DNA of 7,445 bases from Polaromonas sp. (GCA_023259235.1 JAHFQQ010000177.1:1-7445); one strand, 5' to 3'. Numbered from the stretch's first letter, positions 1 to 6,181 are shown. Numbers and translations are program-made. Notes: a model not told the origin generated them from the sequence alone.

Positions 1-299
1 GGGCCTTGTCAGCGGCCGAACTGGCGCACAGCCGCACCGGATTTGACGACGACCGGCTGCCCGAGCTGCTGTTTCGCTACCGTGCCCGCAACTTTCCCGA
101 AACCCTCACGCCAGAAGAAGCTGAACGCTGGGAAGCGCATCGCGCAGCGCGGCTGCTCGAAGGCGAGGGCGGCGCGCGCAATGTGGATGCGCTGTTTGCC
201 GAAATAGACACCTTGTCAGAAACCGCTGATGAGCGGGCCGAGGCGATTTTGGGGGCGCTGTATGACTATGCCGAGGCGATTGCACCTGAGGTGCATTAG
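1..299 (+). CDS. sbcB: exodeoxyribonuclease I, C-terminal end (5' truncated by window)
   Basis: The reading frame is open from the first bases of the window and ends at TAG 297-299, so only about the last 98 codons of a larger gene are present. The stretch LLFRYRARNFPETL, followed by EEAERWEAHR and a C-terminal helix ending near GALYDYAEAI, matches the C-terminal exonuclease I domain of SbcB, a 3'-5' single-strand DNA exonuclease acting in mismatch repair and recombination. The DEDD catalytic domain would lie upstream of the window. A TTG at position 6 could be read as a start, but family resemblance begins well inside a longer protein, so I treat this as a partial gene rather than a 97-residue protein. 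Its last 4 nt overlap the convergent trhO stop. Confidence 0.85.
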   Translation, partial: ALSAAELAHSRTGFDDDRLPELLFRYRARNFPETLTPEEAERWEAHRAARLLEGEGGARNVDALFAEIDTLSETADERAEAILGALYDYAEAIAPEVH

Positions 300-1258
300 T
301 CGGCGTCCAGCCGCACGCCCGGCTGCTGCACGCCGATATGCGCTTGCTGGCGCGCCGCGGCCAGTTCAACCTGACGCTGGCGCTCGCGATAGCCGGCTTT
401 TTGTTCTTCGGTCGTTCTGGCATGGCAGTGCGCGCAGCTAACCCCGAGTTCATAAAGCACGGACGCCCGGTCTTTTTCGCTGAGCGGGTCCCGGCACGAG
501 CGGCAGAAGGTGAAGTCGCCCGGTTCAAGCCCATGGCCAACCGACACGCGTTCGTCAAACACAAAGCATTCGCCCTGCCAGCGGCTTTGCGCTTGCGGCA
601 CGGTTTCCAGGTACTTGAGGATGCCGCCTTCCAGGTGATAGACCTCGTCAAAGCCCCTGGCGCGCAAGAAGGCGGTGGATTTTTCGCAACGGATGCCGCC
701 GGTGCAAAACATGGCGACTCTGGGTTTTTTACCGTCCACGGGCGCCAGCTTGCCGCCCTCAGCCATTTCGCGCTCCACCCAGCCCGGCAGCTCCGAAAAG
801 CTGCGTGTCGCCGGGTTGACAGCGCCTTTGAAGCTGCCGATGGCCACTTCGTAATCATTGCGCGTATCGACCAGCACCAGCTCCGGGTCGTCGAGCAAGC
901 GGTTCCAGTCGGCCGGTTTGACGTACCGGCCCGCCATCAGCGCCGGATGTACATCGGGCACGCCCAGCGTGACGATCTCTCGCTTGAGCCGAACTTTCAT
1001 CCGATGAAACGGGATCTGCGTTGCCCAGGCCTCCTTGTGTTCCAGCGTTGCCAGGCGCGGATCCTGGCGCAGCCAGGCCAGCACCGCATGCACGTTCCCG
1101 GGTTGCCCGGCAATCGTGCCGTTAATACCCTCAGAGGCCAGCAGCAGCGTGCCCTTGACGCCGTGGGCTTCGCAGCACGCCAGCAAAGGCGCCTTGAGCG
1201 AGGCAAAGTCGGGAAGTTCGACAAATTTGTACAGGGCAGCGGTCAGGAATTGAGCCAT
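296..1258 (-). CDS. trhO: tRNA uridine(34) hydroxylase, rhodanese-like (TrhO/YceA family)
   Basis: This 320-residue protein has the TrhO/YceA layout: an N-terminal acylphosphatase-like domain (about residues 1-95, with GTLLLASEGINGTIAG), a rhodanese domain (about 115-220) with the active-site loop CTGGIRCEKS and catalytic Cys185, and a C-terminal part with paired cysteines (C252/C255 and C275/C278) that could bind a metal. Family knowledge: TrhO makes 5-hydroxyuridine at the tRNA wobble position 34 using O2, a cytoplasmic modification step before cmo5U/mcmo5U formation. The ATG at 1256-1258 lacks a strong Shine-Dalgarno sequence but coincides with the conserved family start. The gene faces sbcB tail to tail with a 4-nt overlap and is divergent from the esterase. 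Length is normal for the family. The C-terminal tail after about residue 285 is charged and probably variable. Confidence 0.93.
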   Translation of the reverse strand: MAQFLTAALYKFVELPDFASLKAPLLACCEAHGVKGTLLLASEGINGTIAGQPGNVHAVLAWLRQDPRLATLEHKEAWATQIPFHRMKVRLKREIVTLGVPDVHPALMAGRYVKPADWNRLLDDPELVLVDTRNDYEVAIGSFKGAVNPATRSFSELPGWVEREMAEGGKLAPVDGKKPRVAMFCTGGIRCEKSTAFLRARGFDEVYHLEGGILKYLETVPQAQSRWQGECFVFDERVSVGHGLEPGDFTFCRSCRDPLSEKDRASVLYELGVSCAHCHARTTEEQKAGYRERQRQVELAAARQQAHIGVQQPGVRLDAD

Positions 1259-1307
1259 GGTGTTGAAATGTGGGGTGGGCGCAAACCTTCAATCCCCAAT
1301 CGTAGCG

Positions 1308-1327
1308 GGTCTGCTTTGAGGCAGACC
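1308..1327. promoter_or_regulatory. 7-bp inverted repeat in the trhO/esterase divergent intergenic region
   Basis: GGTCTGC (1308-1314) and GCAGACC (1321-1327) are perfect inverted arms around the loop TTTGAG. The repeat lies in the 105-bp region between two divergent starts (1258 and 1364), where a shared operator would sit. No run of T follows on either strand, so it is a poor terminator. An operator is an inference; a chance hairpin in GC-rich DNA is possible. Confidence 0.35.
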
Positions 1328-1349
1328 AAAACGCATTGACCGCTCCGGC

Positions 1350-1355
1350 TATATT
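1350..1355 (+). promoter_or_regulatory. possible -10 box (TATATT) just before the esterase start
   Basis: TATATT stands out from the GC-rich surroundings and ends 8 nt before the ATG at 1364. If it is used, transcription would start at or within a few bases of the ATG, giving a leaderless or nearly leaderless mRNA. This fits the absence of any Shine-Dalgarno sequence before this ATG. No good -35 box is visible at 16-18 bp spacing (TTGACC at 1336-1341 is too close), so the call is tentative. Confidence 0.3.
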
Positions 1356-1363
1356 CAGACACG

Positions 1364-2524
1364 ATGGCAACCGACCTCACCAGCCTCTGGCTCAAAAATA
1401 TCAAACGCATGGGCAAGGCCCAGCAGGCGCAGGGCCGCAAGCTGCTGCAAAGCATGCTGCCCAAGGCTGTCCGTGCCCCATCGGTGCGCCGCGCCAAACC
1501 GGTCAGGGCGGCGGGTGCCAAAGCTGCCAGGCGCAGCGGCCAGTCGTCCGCAACGCAGGCGCGCTTTGTCGCCGGTTTTCCCGGCACCTGGCAAAAGGCC
1601 TGTTTCCCGCCGACGAAGGCCGGACTGCCGGCACCGGCGCAGCGCATGCTGTACTGGCTGTACCTGCCCAGTGGCGCAACTGCCAGGCCTGCCGCGCCGC
1701 GCCCGCTGGTGGTCATGCTGCACGGCTGCCAGCAGACCGCCGCTGACTTTGCCACGGCAACGCGCATGAATGAGCTGGCCGAACGCAAGGGCTTTGCGGT
1801 GCTTTACCCGCAGCAATCGGCGAGCGCCGGTGCCCCGCTATGCTGGCCCTGGTACCAGCGCGACACGCAGCAGGGGCAGGGCGACGTCAGCCGGATTGTC
1901 GCGATGATTGCCCAGGTGCAACGCCAGCACGGGCTCGATGCCTCGCGAACTTATCTGGCGGGCTTGTCCGCCGGTGCCGCCATGGCCACGATTGTGGCCT
2001 TGCGCCATCCGGAGCTGATTGCCGCGGTCGGTCTGCATTCGGCGCCTGTTTTTGGCACCACCGACTCCCCCATGAGTGCTTACCGGGCCATGCAGCACGG
2101 CTCCGGCACGGCGTATCGCGAGGCGGCGCGCGAATTTTCCCGGGCCTCGCCGCAGTTCCCCGGCATGCCCGCGTTGCTGATTCAGGGCAAGCGCGACCCG
2201 GTGGTGCAACGCATCAACGTGGAGCAGTTGGCCGCGCAGTTCATGATTTTCAATGCGGCGTCGATCGGCCAGGCCGAACCGGTATTGCGCAGCCATGCGG
2301 CGCGCCTGGGCGGGCGCCGCCCGCACCATGCCTACAACACCGTGACTTACCATGCCGGCGGGAAAGCAGAGTTGGTGCTTTGCGAGATTGACGGGCTTGG
2401 CCACGCCTGGAGCGGCGGCGATGCCAGCGTTGCCTTCAGCGCGCCTGAAGGCCCCGACGCAACACTGCTGATGTGGAATTTCCTTGCGCAGCACCAGCGC
2501 GCTTTGCTGCCATCGAAGCCCTGA
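1364..2524 (+). CDS. PHB depolymerase family esterase (alpha/beta hydrolase)
   Basis: This 386-residue protein belongs to the esterase_phb family, which hydrolyses polyhydroxybutyrate or related esters. Visible elements: a basic, Ala/Gln-rich N-terminal stretch (about 1-65) without a signal peptide; the oxyanion-hole segment HGCQQTA at about 120; the nucleophile box GLSAG with Ser202; an acid candidate Asp278 in GKRDPVV; and the catalytic His347 in GLGHAWSGG. The order Ser-Asp-His and the spacing fit the family. The lack of a clear export signal suggests an intracellular enzyme, but a polymer-degrading role is not proven; members of this family also act as feruloyl or acetylxylan esterases. 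The ATG has no Shine-Dalgarno sequence. It is a single-gene unit between divergent trhO and the convergent DUF1499 gene. Confidence 0.85.
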   Translation: MATDLTSLWLKNIKRMGKAQQAQGRKLLQSMLPKAVRAPSVRRAKPVRAAGAKAARRSGQSSATQARFVAGFPGTWQKACFPPTKAGLPAPAQRMLYWLYLPSGATARPAAPRPLVVMLHGCQQTAADFATATRMNELAERKGFAVLYPQQSASAGAPLCWPWYQRDTQQGQGDVSRIVAMIAQVQRQHGLDASRTYLAGLSAGAAMATIVALRHPELIAAVGLHSAPVFGTTDSPMSAYRAMQHGSGTAYREAAREFSRASPQFPGMPALLIQGKRDPVVQRINVEQLAAQFMIFNAASIGQAEPVLRSHAARLGGRRPHHAYNTVTYHAGGKAELVLCEIDGLGHAWSGGDASVAFSAPEGPDATLLMWNFLAQHQRALLPSKP

Positions 2525-2573
2525 GGCTTGCGCCAGGAAACGCTGCCCATTGCAGAAATTACAAGTAAAAAAT

Positions 2574-2621
2574 GCTTGTAGCCCAATCAGAACGGGTGCA
2601 GGCAGCTATCTATCTGGTAGC
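2574..2621 (+). repeat. 48-bp dispersed repeat, copy 1
   Basis: This 48-bp stretch begins GCTTGTAGCCC and ends CTGGTAGC. It matches a second copy at 4862-4909 (reverse strand) at 38 of 48 positions by hand alignment. Both copies share the segments TAGCCCA, AACGGG and AGCTATCTAT. GCCC and CGGG can pair around an A-rich loop, and the outer GCT..AGC ends are complementary. Copy 1 lies between the convergent esterase and DUF1499 genes and supplies the DUF1499 stop codon (TAG, 2606-2608 on the reverse strand). It resembles an intergenic repeat that I recall from Comamonadaceae genomes; that recollection needs checking. Confidence 0.75.
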
Positions 2622-3130
2622 GCCATAGGCGTCGATGCGGCCTGTGCGAAGCGGGCGCGAAGCGCCTCCACGCGCGCCCGGTTGACGCCAAAGTCCTTGC
2701 TTCCGAGCCGGCTTGCCGAGCGCACCTGAATCACGCCGGCGGTTTCGTCCAGGTAAAACTCCACGTCGTCGGTGAACTTGAGCCAGCGGGTCGTGCACTG
2801 GGCATACAGGTAGCCGGGCTCGTGCGTTACCAGCACGCAGCCTGGGGTAGCCTGCAGCACGGCGGCCAGCCGGCGCATGGAATTATTGGGGTCAGACCCC
2901 AATAAATTTAGCGGTGCGATGTCGGCATAGGCGCGCTGCGGGTTGTCGGGATACAGCCCGGCCTGGCTGGAGACGCTGTTGGGTGTTTTCGAAGGGGCCT
3001 TGAGACGGCCATTGCGCACACCCAGGTCGGTGGGCGGCCTGCCCTTGAGCAGGCCAAGCTGGCCCGCGACGAGCAGCATGACAAGCAGGCCCGCCACCAC
3101 TGCAACAACAAGCTTTAGCGCTGTAACCAT
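2606..3130 (-). CDS. DUF1499 domain protein with one membrane segment
   Basis: This 174-residue protein starts at ATG 3130-3128, chosen because GGAGG lies 8 nt upstream and the hydrophobic segment follows at once; an upstream ATG at 3196 has no such support. Residues about 5-28 form a single transmembrane helix or uncleaved signal anchor. The DUF1499 domain follows: LGVRNGRL, PNSVSSQA, IAPL, a PGCVLVTHEPGYLYAQ strand, KFTDDVEFYLD, then VIQVRSASRLGSKDFGVNRARVEALR, the most conserved part. The biochemical function of DUF1499 is unknown. Residues about 74-84 (LNLLGSDPNNS) are encoded by a perfect AT-flanked palindrome that keeps the frame but has codons (CTA, AAT, TTA) unlike the rest of the gene. 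The C-terminus ends inside dispersed repeat copy 1. The gene is divergent from the panE-like gene. Confidence 0.85.
   Translation of the reverse strand: MVTALKLVVAVVAGLLVMLLVAGQLGLLKGRPPTDLGVRNGRLKAPSKTPNSVSSQAGLYPDNPQRAYADIAPLNLLGSDPNNSMRRLAAVLQATPGCVLVTHEPGYLYAQCTTRWLKFTDDVEFYLDETAGVIQVRSASRLGSKDFGVNRARVEALRARFAQAASTPMALPDR
2883..2905. repeat. perfect 23-bp palindrome inside the DUF1499 gene
   Basis: TTATTGGGGTC (2883-2893) and GACCCCAATAA (2895-2905) are perfect 11-bp inverted arms around a single base. With one bulge the pairing extends into the flanking AATT/AAATT. The element lies in frame in a coding region and differs sharply in composition from its surroundings, as expected for a small inserted or mobile palindrome. 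The GGGGTC..GACCCC core resembles palindromes I recall from betaproteobacterial intergenic DNA and REP-type elements; this is from memory. Confidence 0.8.
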
Positions 3131-3184
3131 GGGTTCGTCCTCCAGAGGGAGTGTGCGCCGGACCGGGCGAAAGTGGCGGTGTAG

Positions 3185-3199
3185 CCATTGCCGCAATGG
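3185..3199. promoter_or_regulatory. 6-bp inverted repeat in the DUF1499/panE divergent region
   Basis: CCATTG (3185-3190) and CAATGG (3194-3199) flank the triplet CCG. The site lies in the 116-bp spacer between two divergent starts and could be an operator. A -10-like TAAAAT follows at 3219-3224 on the + strand. The evidence is position and symmetry only. Confidence 0.25.
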
Positions 3200-3246
3200 G
3201 GTATTTCATGCTGGTTCTTAAAATGCAAGGCATGAATCATCCATCC

Positions 3247-4143
3247 ATGAAAGTCGCCGTGATGGGCGCGGGCGCCGTCGGTTGCTACTTCGGCGGCATG
3301 CTGGCGCGCGCCGGGCACCAGGTAACGCTGATCGGCCGGCCCCAGCATGTGGCGGCCATCGCCAGAGACGGCCTGCGCATGGAAACCACAAGCTTCGACG
3401 AGCAGGTGCCCCTGGCCGCCAGCAACGAGCCCAGCGCCGTGCAGGGCGCCAGGCTGGTGCTGTTTTGCGTCAAGTCCCTTGACACCGAATCGGCCGGTGC
3501 CCAGATCCGGCCGCATCTGGCGCCTGATGCACTGGTGCTGTGCCTGCAAAACGGCGTGGACAACGCCGACCGCCTGCGCGTGGTGCTGCCTGAAACCGCA
3601 GTGGCCGCCGCCGTGGTGTACGTCGCCACCGAAATGGCCGGCCCCGGCCACGTCAGGCACCACGGCCGCGGCGATCTGGTGATCGAGCCTTCCAATTCCA
3701 GCGAAGCCGTCGCGCAAGCATTGATTGCCGCTGGCGTGCCCACCGAAATCTCAAACAACGTGCGCGGCGCGCTGTGGGCCAAGCTGATCCTCAACTGCGC
3801 CTACAACGCCGTCTCGGCCATCGCCCAACTCCCGTATGGCCGGGCGGTGCAGGGTGAAGGCGTGAAAGACGTGATGCGCGACGTGGTCGCCGAATGCCTG
3901 GCCGTGGCCCAGGCCGAAGGCGTGCAGGTGGCGGGCGACGTGCATGCGGCCGTTGACAAACTCGCAGGCAGCATGCCCGGCCAGCTTTCATCCACCGCGC
4001 AAGACCTGGCGCGCGGCAAGCGCAGCGAGATTGACTACCTCAATGGCCTGATCGTGCGGCGCGGCGAGGCGCTCGGCGTTGCAACGCCGGCGAACCGGGT
4101 GTTGTGGGCGCTGGTGAAGTTGCTCGAATCAAAGCACGTTTAG
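3247..4143 (+). CDS. panE: 2-dehydropantoate 2-reductase (ketopantoate reductase, PanE/ApbA family)
   Basis: This protein of 298 residues is NADPH-dependent ketopantoate reductase by sequence: the dinucleotide-binding motif GAGAVGCYFGG at residues 7-17 directly after the first strand, a VLFCVKS strand end near 70, LQNGVDN at about 100, the catalytic-lysine region WAKLILNCAYN with Lys179 and Asn183, and EIDYLNG with Glu261. The reaction converts 2-dehydropantoate to pantoate in pantothenate/CoA biosynthesis, in the cytoplasm. Many genomes carry several PanE homologues with unclear substrates, so the gene symbol is likely rather than certain. ATG 3247 places the Rossmann strand at the N-terminus as in the family; ATG 3232 (adding MNHPS) is equally possible and lies just after a TAAAAT box. 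Neither has a good Shine-Dalgarno sequence. The gene is convergent with the EVE gene 48 nt away. Confidence 0.85.
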   Translation: MKVAVMGAGAVGCYFGGMLARAGHQVTLIGRPQHVAAIARDGLRMETTSFDEQVPLAASNEPSAVQGARLVLFCVKSLDTESAGAQIRPHLAPDALVLCLQNGVDNADRLRVVLPETAVAAAVVYVATEMAGPGHVRHHGRGDLVIEPSNSSEAVAQALIAAGVPTEISNNVRGALWAKLILNCAYNAVSAIAQLPYGRAVQGEGVKDVMRDVVAECLAVAQAEGVQVAGDVHAAVDKLAGSMPGQLSSTAQDLARGKRSEIDYLNGLIVRRGEALGVATPANRVLWALVKLLESKHV

Positions 4144-4191
4144 GGCTGTGTCTTCGCGCGCGCTTGATGGGAGGCCCAAGCGCCGTTCGCT

Positions 4192-4665
4192 TCAACGCTC
4201 CGGGCTACCCAGCAGCTTTGAGATCACCCGCCAGTGCTGCGGCTCCACCGGCGTGATCGACAGCCGGTTGCCCTTGCGCAGCACCACCAGGTCTGCAAGC
4301 GCCTCATTGGCGCGCAACTCGGGCAGGCCGAGGTTGCGCGTCTTGTGCAGTACCTGAACATCCACCAGTTGCCAGCGTGGTTCATCGGGCTTTGATTTGG
4401 CGTCGTAGTACGGCGACCTGGCGTCGAACTGGGTCGGGTCAGGGTAGGGCGTGGACGCCACCCGCGCGATGCCCACGATGCCGGGCTCGGCACAACTGGA
4501 GTGGTAGAACAGCACACCATCACCCACCCGCATTCCATCGCGCATGAAATTGCGCGCCTGGTAGTTGCGCACACCGACCCAGGGCACCGTGGCCTTGGGA
4601 GCGGCCAGCACATCGTCCACCGAGCATTCGCCGGGCTCGGATTTCATGAGCCAGTAGCTTGTCAT
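4192..4665 (-). CDS. EVE domain-containing protein
   Basis: This 157-residue protein is a single EVE domain (PUA-like fold) from end to end: YWLMKSEP at the N-terminus, WVGVRNYQARNFMRDGMRVGDGVLFYHS (29-56), GIVGIARV (62-69), a PDPTQFD segment, PRWQLVDVQ (96-104), and RLSITPVEPQHW near the end. EVE domains resemble YTH domains and are thought to bind modified bases in DNA or RNA; some sit beside modification-dependent nucleases. Here it is a stand-alone housekeeping-type gene with no nuclease beside it. The start ATG 4665-4663 is chosen because MxxYWLMKSEP is the usual family start; GAGG lies about 8-9 nt upstream. The frame stays open upstream to 4869 but that part has no family resemblance. 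Confidence 0.9.
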   Translation of the reverse strand: MTSYWLMKSEPGECSVDDVLAAPKATVPWVGVRNYQARNFMRDGMRVGDGVLFYHSSCAEPGIVGIARVASTPYPDPTQFDARSPYYDAKSKPDEPRWQLVDVQVLHKTRNLGLPELRANEALADLVVLRKGNRLSITPVEPQHWRVISKLLGSPER

Positions 4666-4784
4666 GGGGTTTGCCTCGTTGTGAAACCGGGAAGGCGTTG
4701 AGCATAGCGGAGGAACAAGGCAAAGGAAACCCAATACGGGCCAGCAGCAAGAACGGATGCACCGGTGCAGGTTTTTTATCGACA

Positions 4785-4812
4785 GCCAAGCTGATTCGCC
4801 GGCCAGCTTGGC
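4785..4812. repeat. 9-bp inverted repeat between the EVE gene and the upp remnant
   Basis: GCCAAGCTG (4785-4793) and CAGCTTGGC (4804-4812) are perfect arms around a 10-nt loop. It lies just downstream of the upp remnant on the reverse strand, where the upp terminator would be. On that strand the hairpin is followed by an A-run region (GATAAAAAACC), not by T, so it is not a classic intrinsic terminator. The rest of 4666-4825 shows nothing clear apart from the presumed EVE promoter region. Confidence 0.5.
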
Positions 4813-4825
4813 GCCGGTCCAGCGC

Positions 4826-5068
4826 TCACTCACGCAGCCGCCTCTGGCTGTGCAGGAGATTGCTTCCAAATAGATAGCTATATGCGCCCGTTTTTACTGG
4901 GCTAGAAGCATATCTCGTTCCATAAATCCGGTCACCGGCGTCGCCCACGCTGGGCAGGATGTAGCCATGCTCATGGAGCTGCCGGTCAATGGCTGCGGTG
5001 TAAATGGGCACATCCGGATGGGCTTTTTGCAGGGCGACGAGGCCTTCGGGGCAGGTCAGAGTCGGCAA
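4826..5068 (-). pseudogene. upp: uracil phosphoribosyltransferase, 3' remnant
   Basis: Only the C-terminal quarter of Upp is present: LTCPEGLVALQKAHPDV, then IYTAAIDRQLHEHGYILP, and the uracil-binding loop GDAGDRIYGT. The full enzyme is about 210 residues and needs the upstream PRPP loop, which is absent, so this piece cannot form a working enzyme. Family resemblance starts at about 5059; upstream of it the DNA is the tail of the reverse transcriptase gene, so the 5' part was displaced by an insertion. At the other end the usual stop after GTK/R is missing: the frame runs on from about 4912 into dispersed repeat copy 2 and ends at TGA 4828-4826, adding about 28 foreign residues. The intact Upp reaction (uracil + PRPP to UMP) is pyrimidine salvage. 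The 5' part may lie beyond 7445. Confidence 0.85.
4862..4909 (-). repeat. 48-bp dispersed repeat, copy 2
   Basis: On the reverse strand this reads GCTTCTAGCCC at one end and TTTGGAAGC at the other. It is the second copy of the repeat at 2574-2621 (38 of 48 positions shared). GCCC and GGGC pair around AGTAAAAAC, and GCTTC pairs with GAAGC at the ends (one mismatch allowed), so the element can fold. It starts 3 nt after the last codons of upp homology and is translated as a tail of the upp remnant. Confidence 0.8.
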
Positions 5069-5913
5069 CGCGCTCGTACTGCTTGTATGCGACTTTTCAA
5101 ATGCCCTGCCTGATTGGGATGAAAGCGACCGAGCTGACCCACGCTTTGCGCTGCTTTGGCAGCAAGTTCGACCAGCGTGCCCGACTCAAGGTTACTCGCA
5201 ACACTTTGTTCAAGCTGTCTTACCTGGGCACGAATCTGCGAGCGTTTTTTGTGGGGCAATGATGGCTTGCGGTTCACAATGAGCTTGGTGGCAACCATCG
5301 GCCTTGTCGCTGAAAAAATCTCATGCTTGTTACGCCCCGCTAATAGACCATTTTTTCGCAACATTCCATAGACTTGTGCAATTGCCCATGCTTGCTCACT
5401 CTTTGAGAGATGACTTTTCGAAGACATCACCATGTCGTCAACATAGCGCGAGTAGGTGATGCCTTTCTGTGCCATCTTCGCGTGGAGAAGCGGCTCATCC
5501 CGCCATAGAACGAGATTTGCAAGATAAGAACTTGTGATCGCGCCCTGAGGCATGGAGCCATCCTTGGTGGTGAGTTGCGTCAGTAGCTTCGCCACTGGCA
5601 AAGAAAACCCAAAAAGGGCGCACCAAACATCCTCTATATTGACCGCCTGCACGGATGGGAAAAACTTCTTGACGTCTTCGCAAATCAATATTTGTTGATT
5701 GACGTGTTTCCTTGCGTTTGAGACGTAATCGCAGCCCTTGAGGCTTCCTTGGAGGTAATCCGGAAATTGAACCTTTGCGAAAATCGTATCCTTGATTCGA
5801 CGGTGAATGACCTTGAGAATTCCCAAGGCATCAAATGTTTCCCTTGTGGAACCTGGCTTAGGGGGCACGCGGCGATACGAGCGATTCGTCTTTGCCGCCG
5901 CATCCTGCAACAC
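5056..5913 (-). CDS. retron-type reverse transcriptase
   Basis: This 285-residue protein is a reverse transcriptase of the retron kind. Visible: LKVIHRRI fingers region (33-40); NARKH at 66-70, matching the retron NAxxH motif; motif A with Asp80 in LICEDVKKFFPS; PQGAITSSYLANL at 122-134; the catalytic YVDD at 157-160; and VATKLIVN at 207-214, in the place of the retron VTG motif, followed by a basic helix QIRAQVRQLEQ and a thumb-like end LGRFHPNQAGHLKSRI. In retrons the RT copies part of an upstream noncoding RNA into msDNA, and most known retrons act in phage defence with an effector; no effector is seen here. The GTG start (5913) is the first start after in-frame TGA codons at 5950-5952 and 5962-5964 and has only a weak Shine-Dalgarno sequence, so the N-terminus may be shortened. 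GC content is clearly lower than in the flanks. The TGA stop sits at the junction with the upp remnant. There is no domain X/endonuclease or intron RNA, so it is not a group II intron. Confidence 0.85.
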   Translation of the reverse strand: MLQDAAAKTNRSYRRVPPKPGSTRETFDALGILKVIHRRIKDTIFAKVQFPDYLQGSLKGCDYVSNARKHVNQQILICEDVKKFFPSVQAVNIEDVWCALFGFSLPVAKLLTQLTTKDGSMPQGAITSSYLANLVLWRDEPLLHAKMAQKGITYSRYVDDMVMSSKSHLSKSEQAWAIAQVYGMLRKNGLLAGRNKHEIFSATRPMVATKLIVNRKPSLPHKKRSQIRAQVRQLEQSVASNLESGTLVELAAKAAQSVGQLGRFHPNQAGHLKSRIQAVRARCRL

Positions 5914-5964
5914 GACCTCATCAAACCTACAAGGGCTTCCCCGCCTTTGTCAAACAGAAATTCA

Positions 5965-5996
5965 TCGTGGTTGAATCGCGTAGCGATTGACCACGA
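5965..5996 (-). other. strong hairpin upstream of the RT start
   Basis: On the reverse strand TCGTGG pairs with CCACGA and, inside, AATCGC pairs with GCGATT, leaving a 3-nt TAC loop and a TC/CAA internal loop. It is the best local stem within the RT upstream region and lies about 50 nt before the GTG start. It could be one stem of an msr or msd. Confidence 0.55.
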
Positions 5997-6123
5997 AACC
6001 AGACTTCTTCACTTCCTCTACATCACCTCGTGAAATCTGTCGTTGCCAGTTGGGTGCAAGGCATGCGGACGGCGAAACTACAAACGGTCATTCGAGGCTG
6101 CTTTGCTTGCAGCGGACCCTGAT

Positions 6124-6135
6124 GAAAGACGCGCG
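6124..6135 (+). repeat. 12-bp direct repeat, left copy
   Basis: GAAAGACGCGCG occurs here and again at 7400-7411, in the same orientation on the two sides of the insertion sequence. In both places CATTCGT follows (6146-6152 and 7439-7445). This is too far from the IS ends to be a target-site duplication. Confidence 0.6.
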
Positions 6136-6165
6136 CCGAGGGCTCCATTCGTTAGTCGGGGCTCA

Positions 6166-6181
6166 GCATGGTTTCCCATGC
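6166..6181 (-). other. perfect 6-bp hairpin with GAAA tetraloop
   Basis: Read on the reverse strand, GCATGG and CCATGC close on GAAA, a GNRA tetraloop typical of structured RNA. It lies inside a longer-range stem formed by 6133-6142 and 6211-6219. Confidence 0.5.

Noticed and set aside
338..1339. A 333-codon open frame on the + strand opposite trhO
   Set aside because: It is the antisense of a well-supported TrhO gene in high-GC DNA; its translation has no family pattern and is Arg/His/Gln-rich as such shadows are.
4758..4777. Palindrome TGCACCGGTGCA followed by TTTTTT as a + strand terminator
   Set aside because: The stem is only 4 bp around a 4-nt loop and no + strand gene ends nearby (the panE-like gene ends at 4143, before the opposing EVE gene).
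4666..4869. N-terminal extension of the EVE gene to an ATG at 4869
   Set aside because: The added 68 residues run through the 9-bp inverted repeat and into dispersed repeat copy 2, and show no EVE resemblance; the ATG at 4665 fits the family start.
6023..6148. A 41-codon reverse-strand frame (MEPSARVFHQ...) upstream of the RT
   Set aside because: It has an ATG but no ribosome binding site, no recognisable family, and overlaps several hairpins and the 12-bp repeat; RNA structure explains the segment better.
6124..6160. Integron attC site (GTTAGTC near 6151, flanking an IS1111-type element, a group known to include attC-targeting members)
   Set aside because: GTTAGTC does not meet the GTTRRRY core, no matching inverse core is found at a suitable distance, and no integrase or cassette array is visible.
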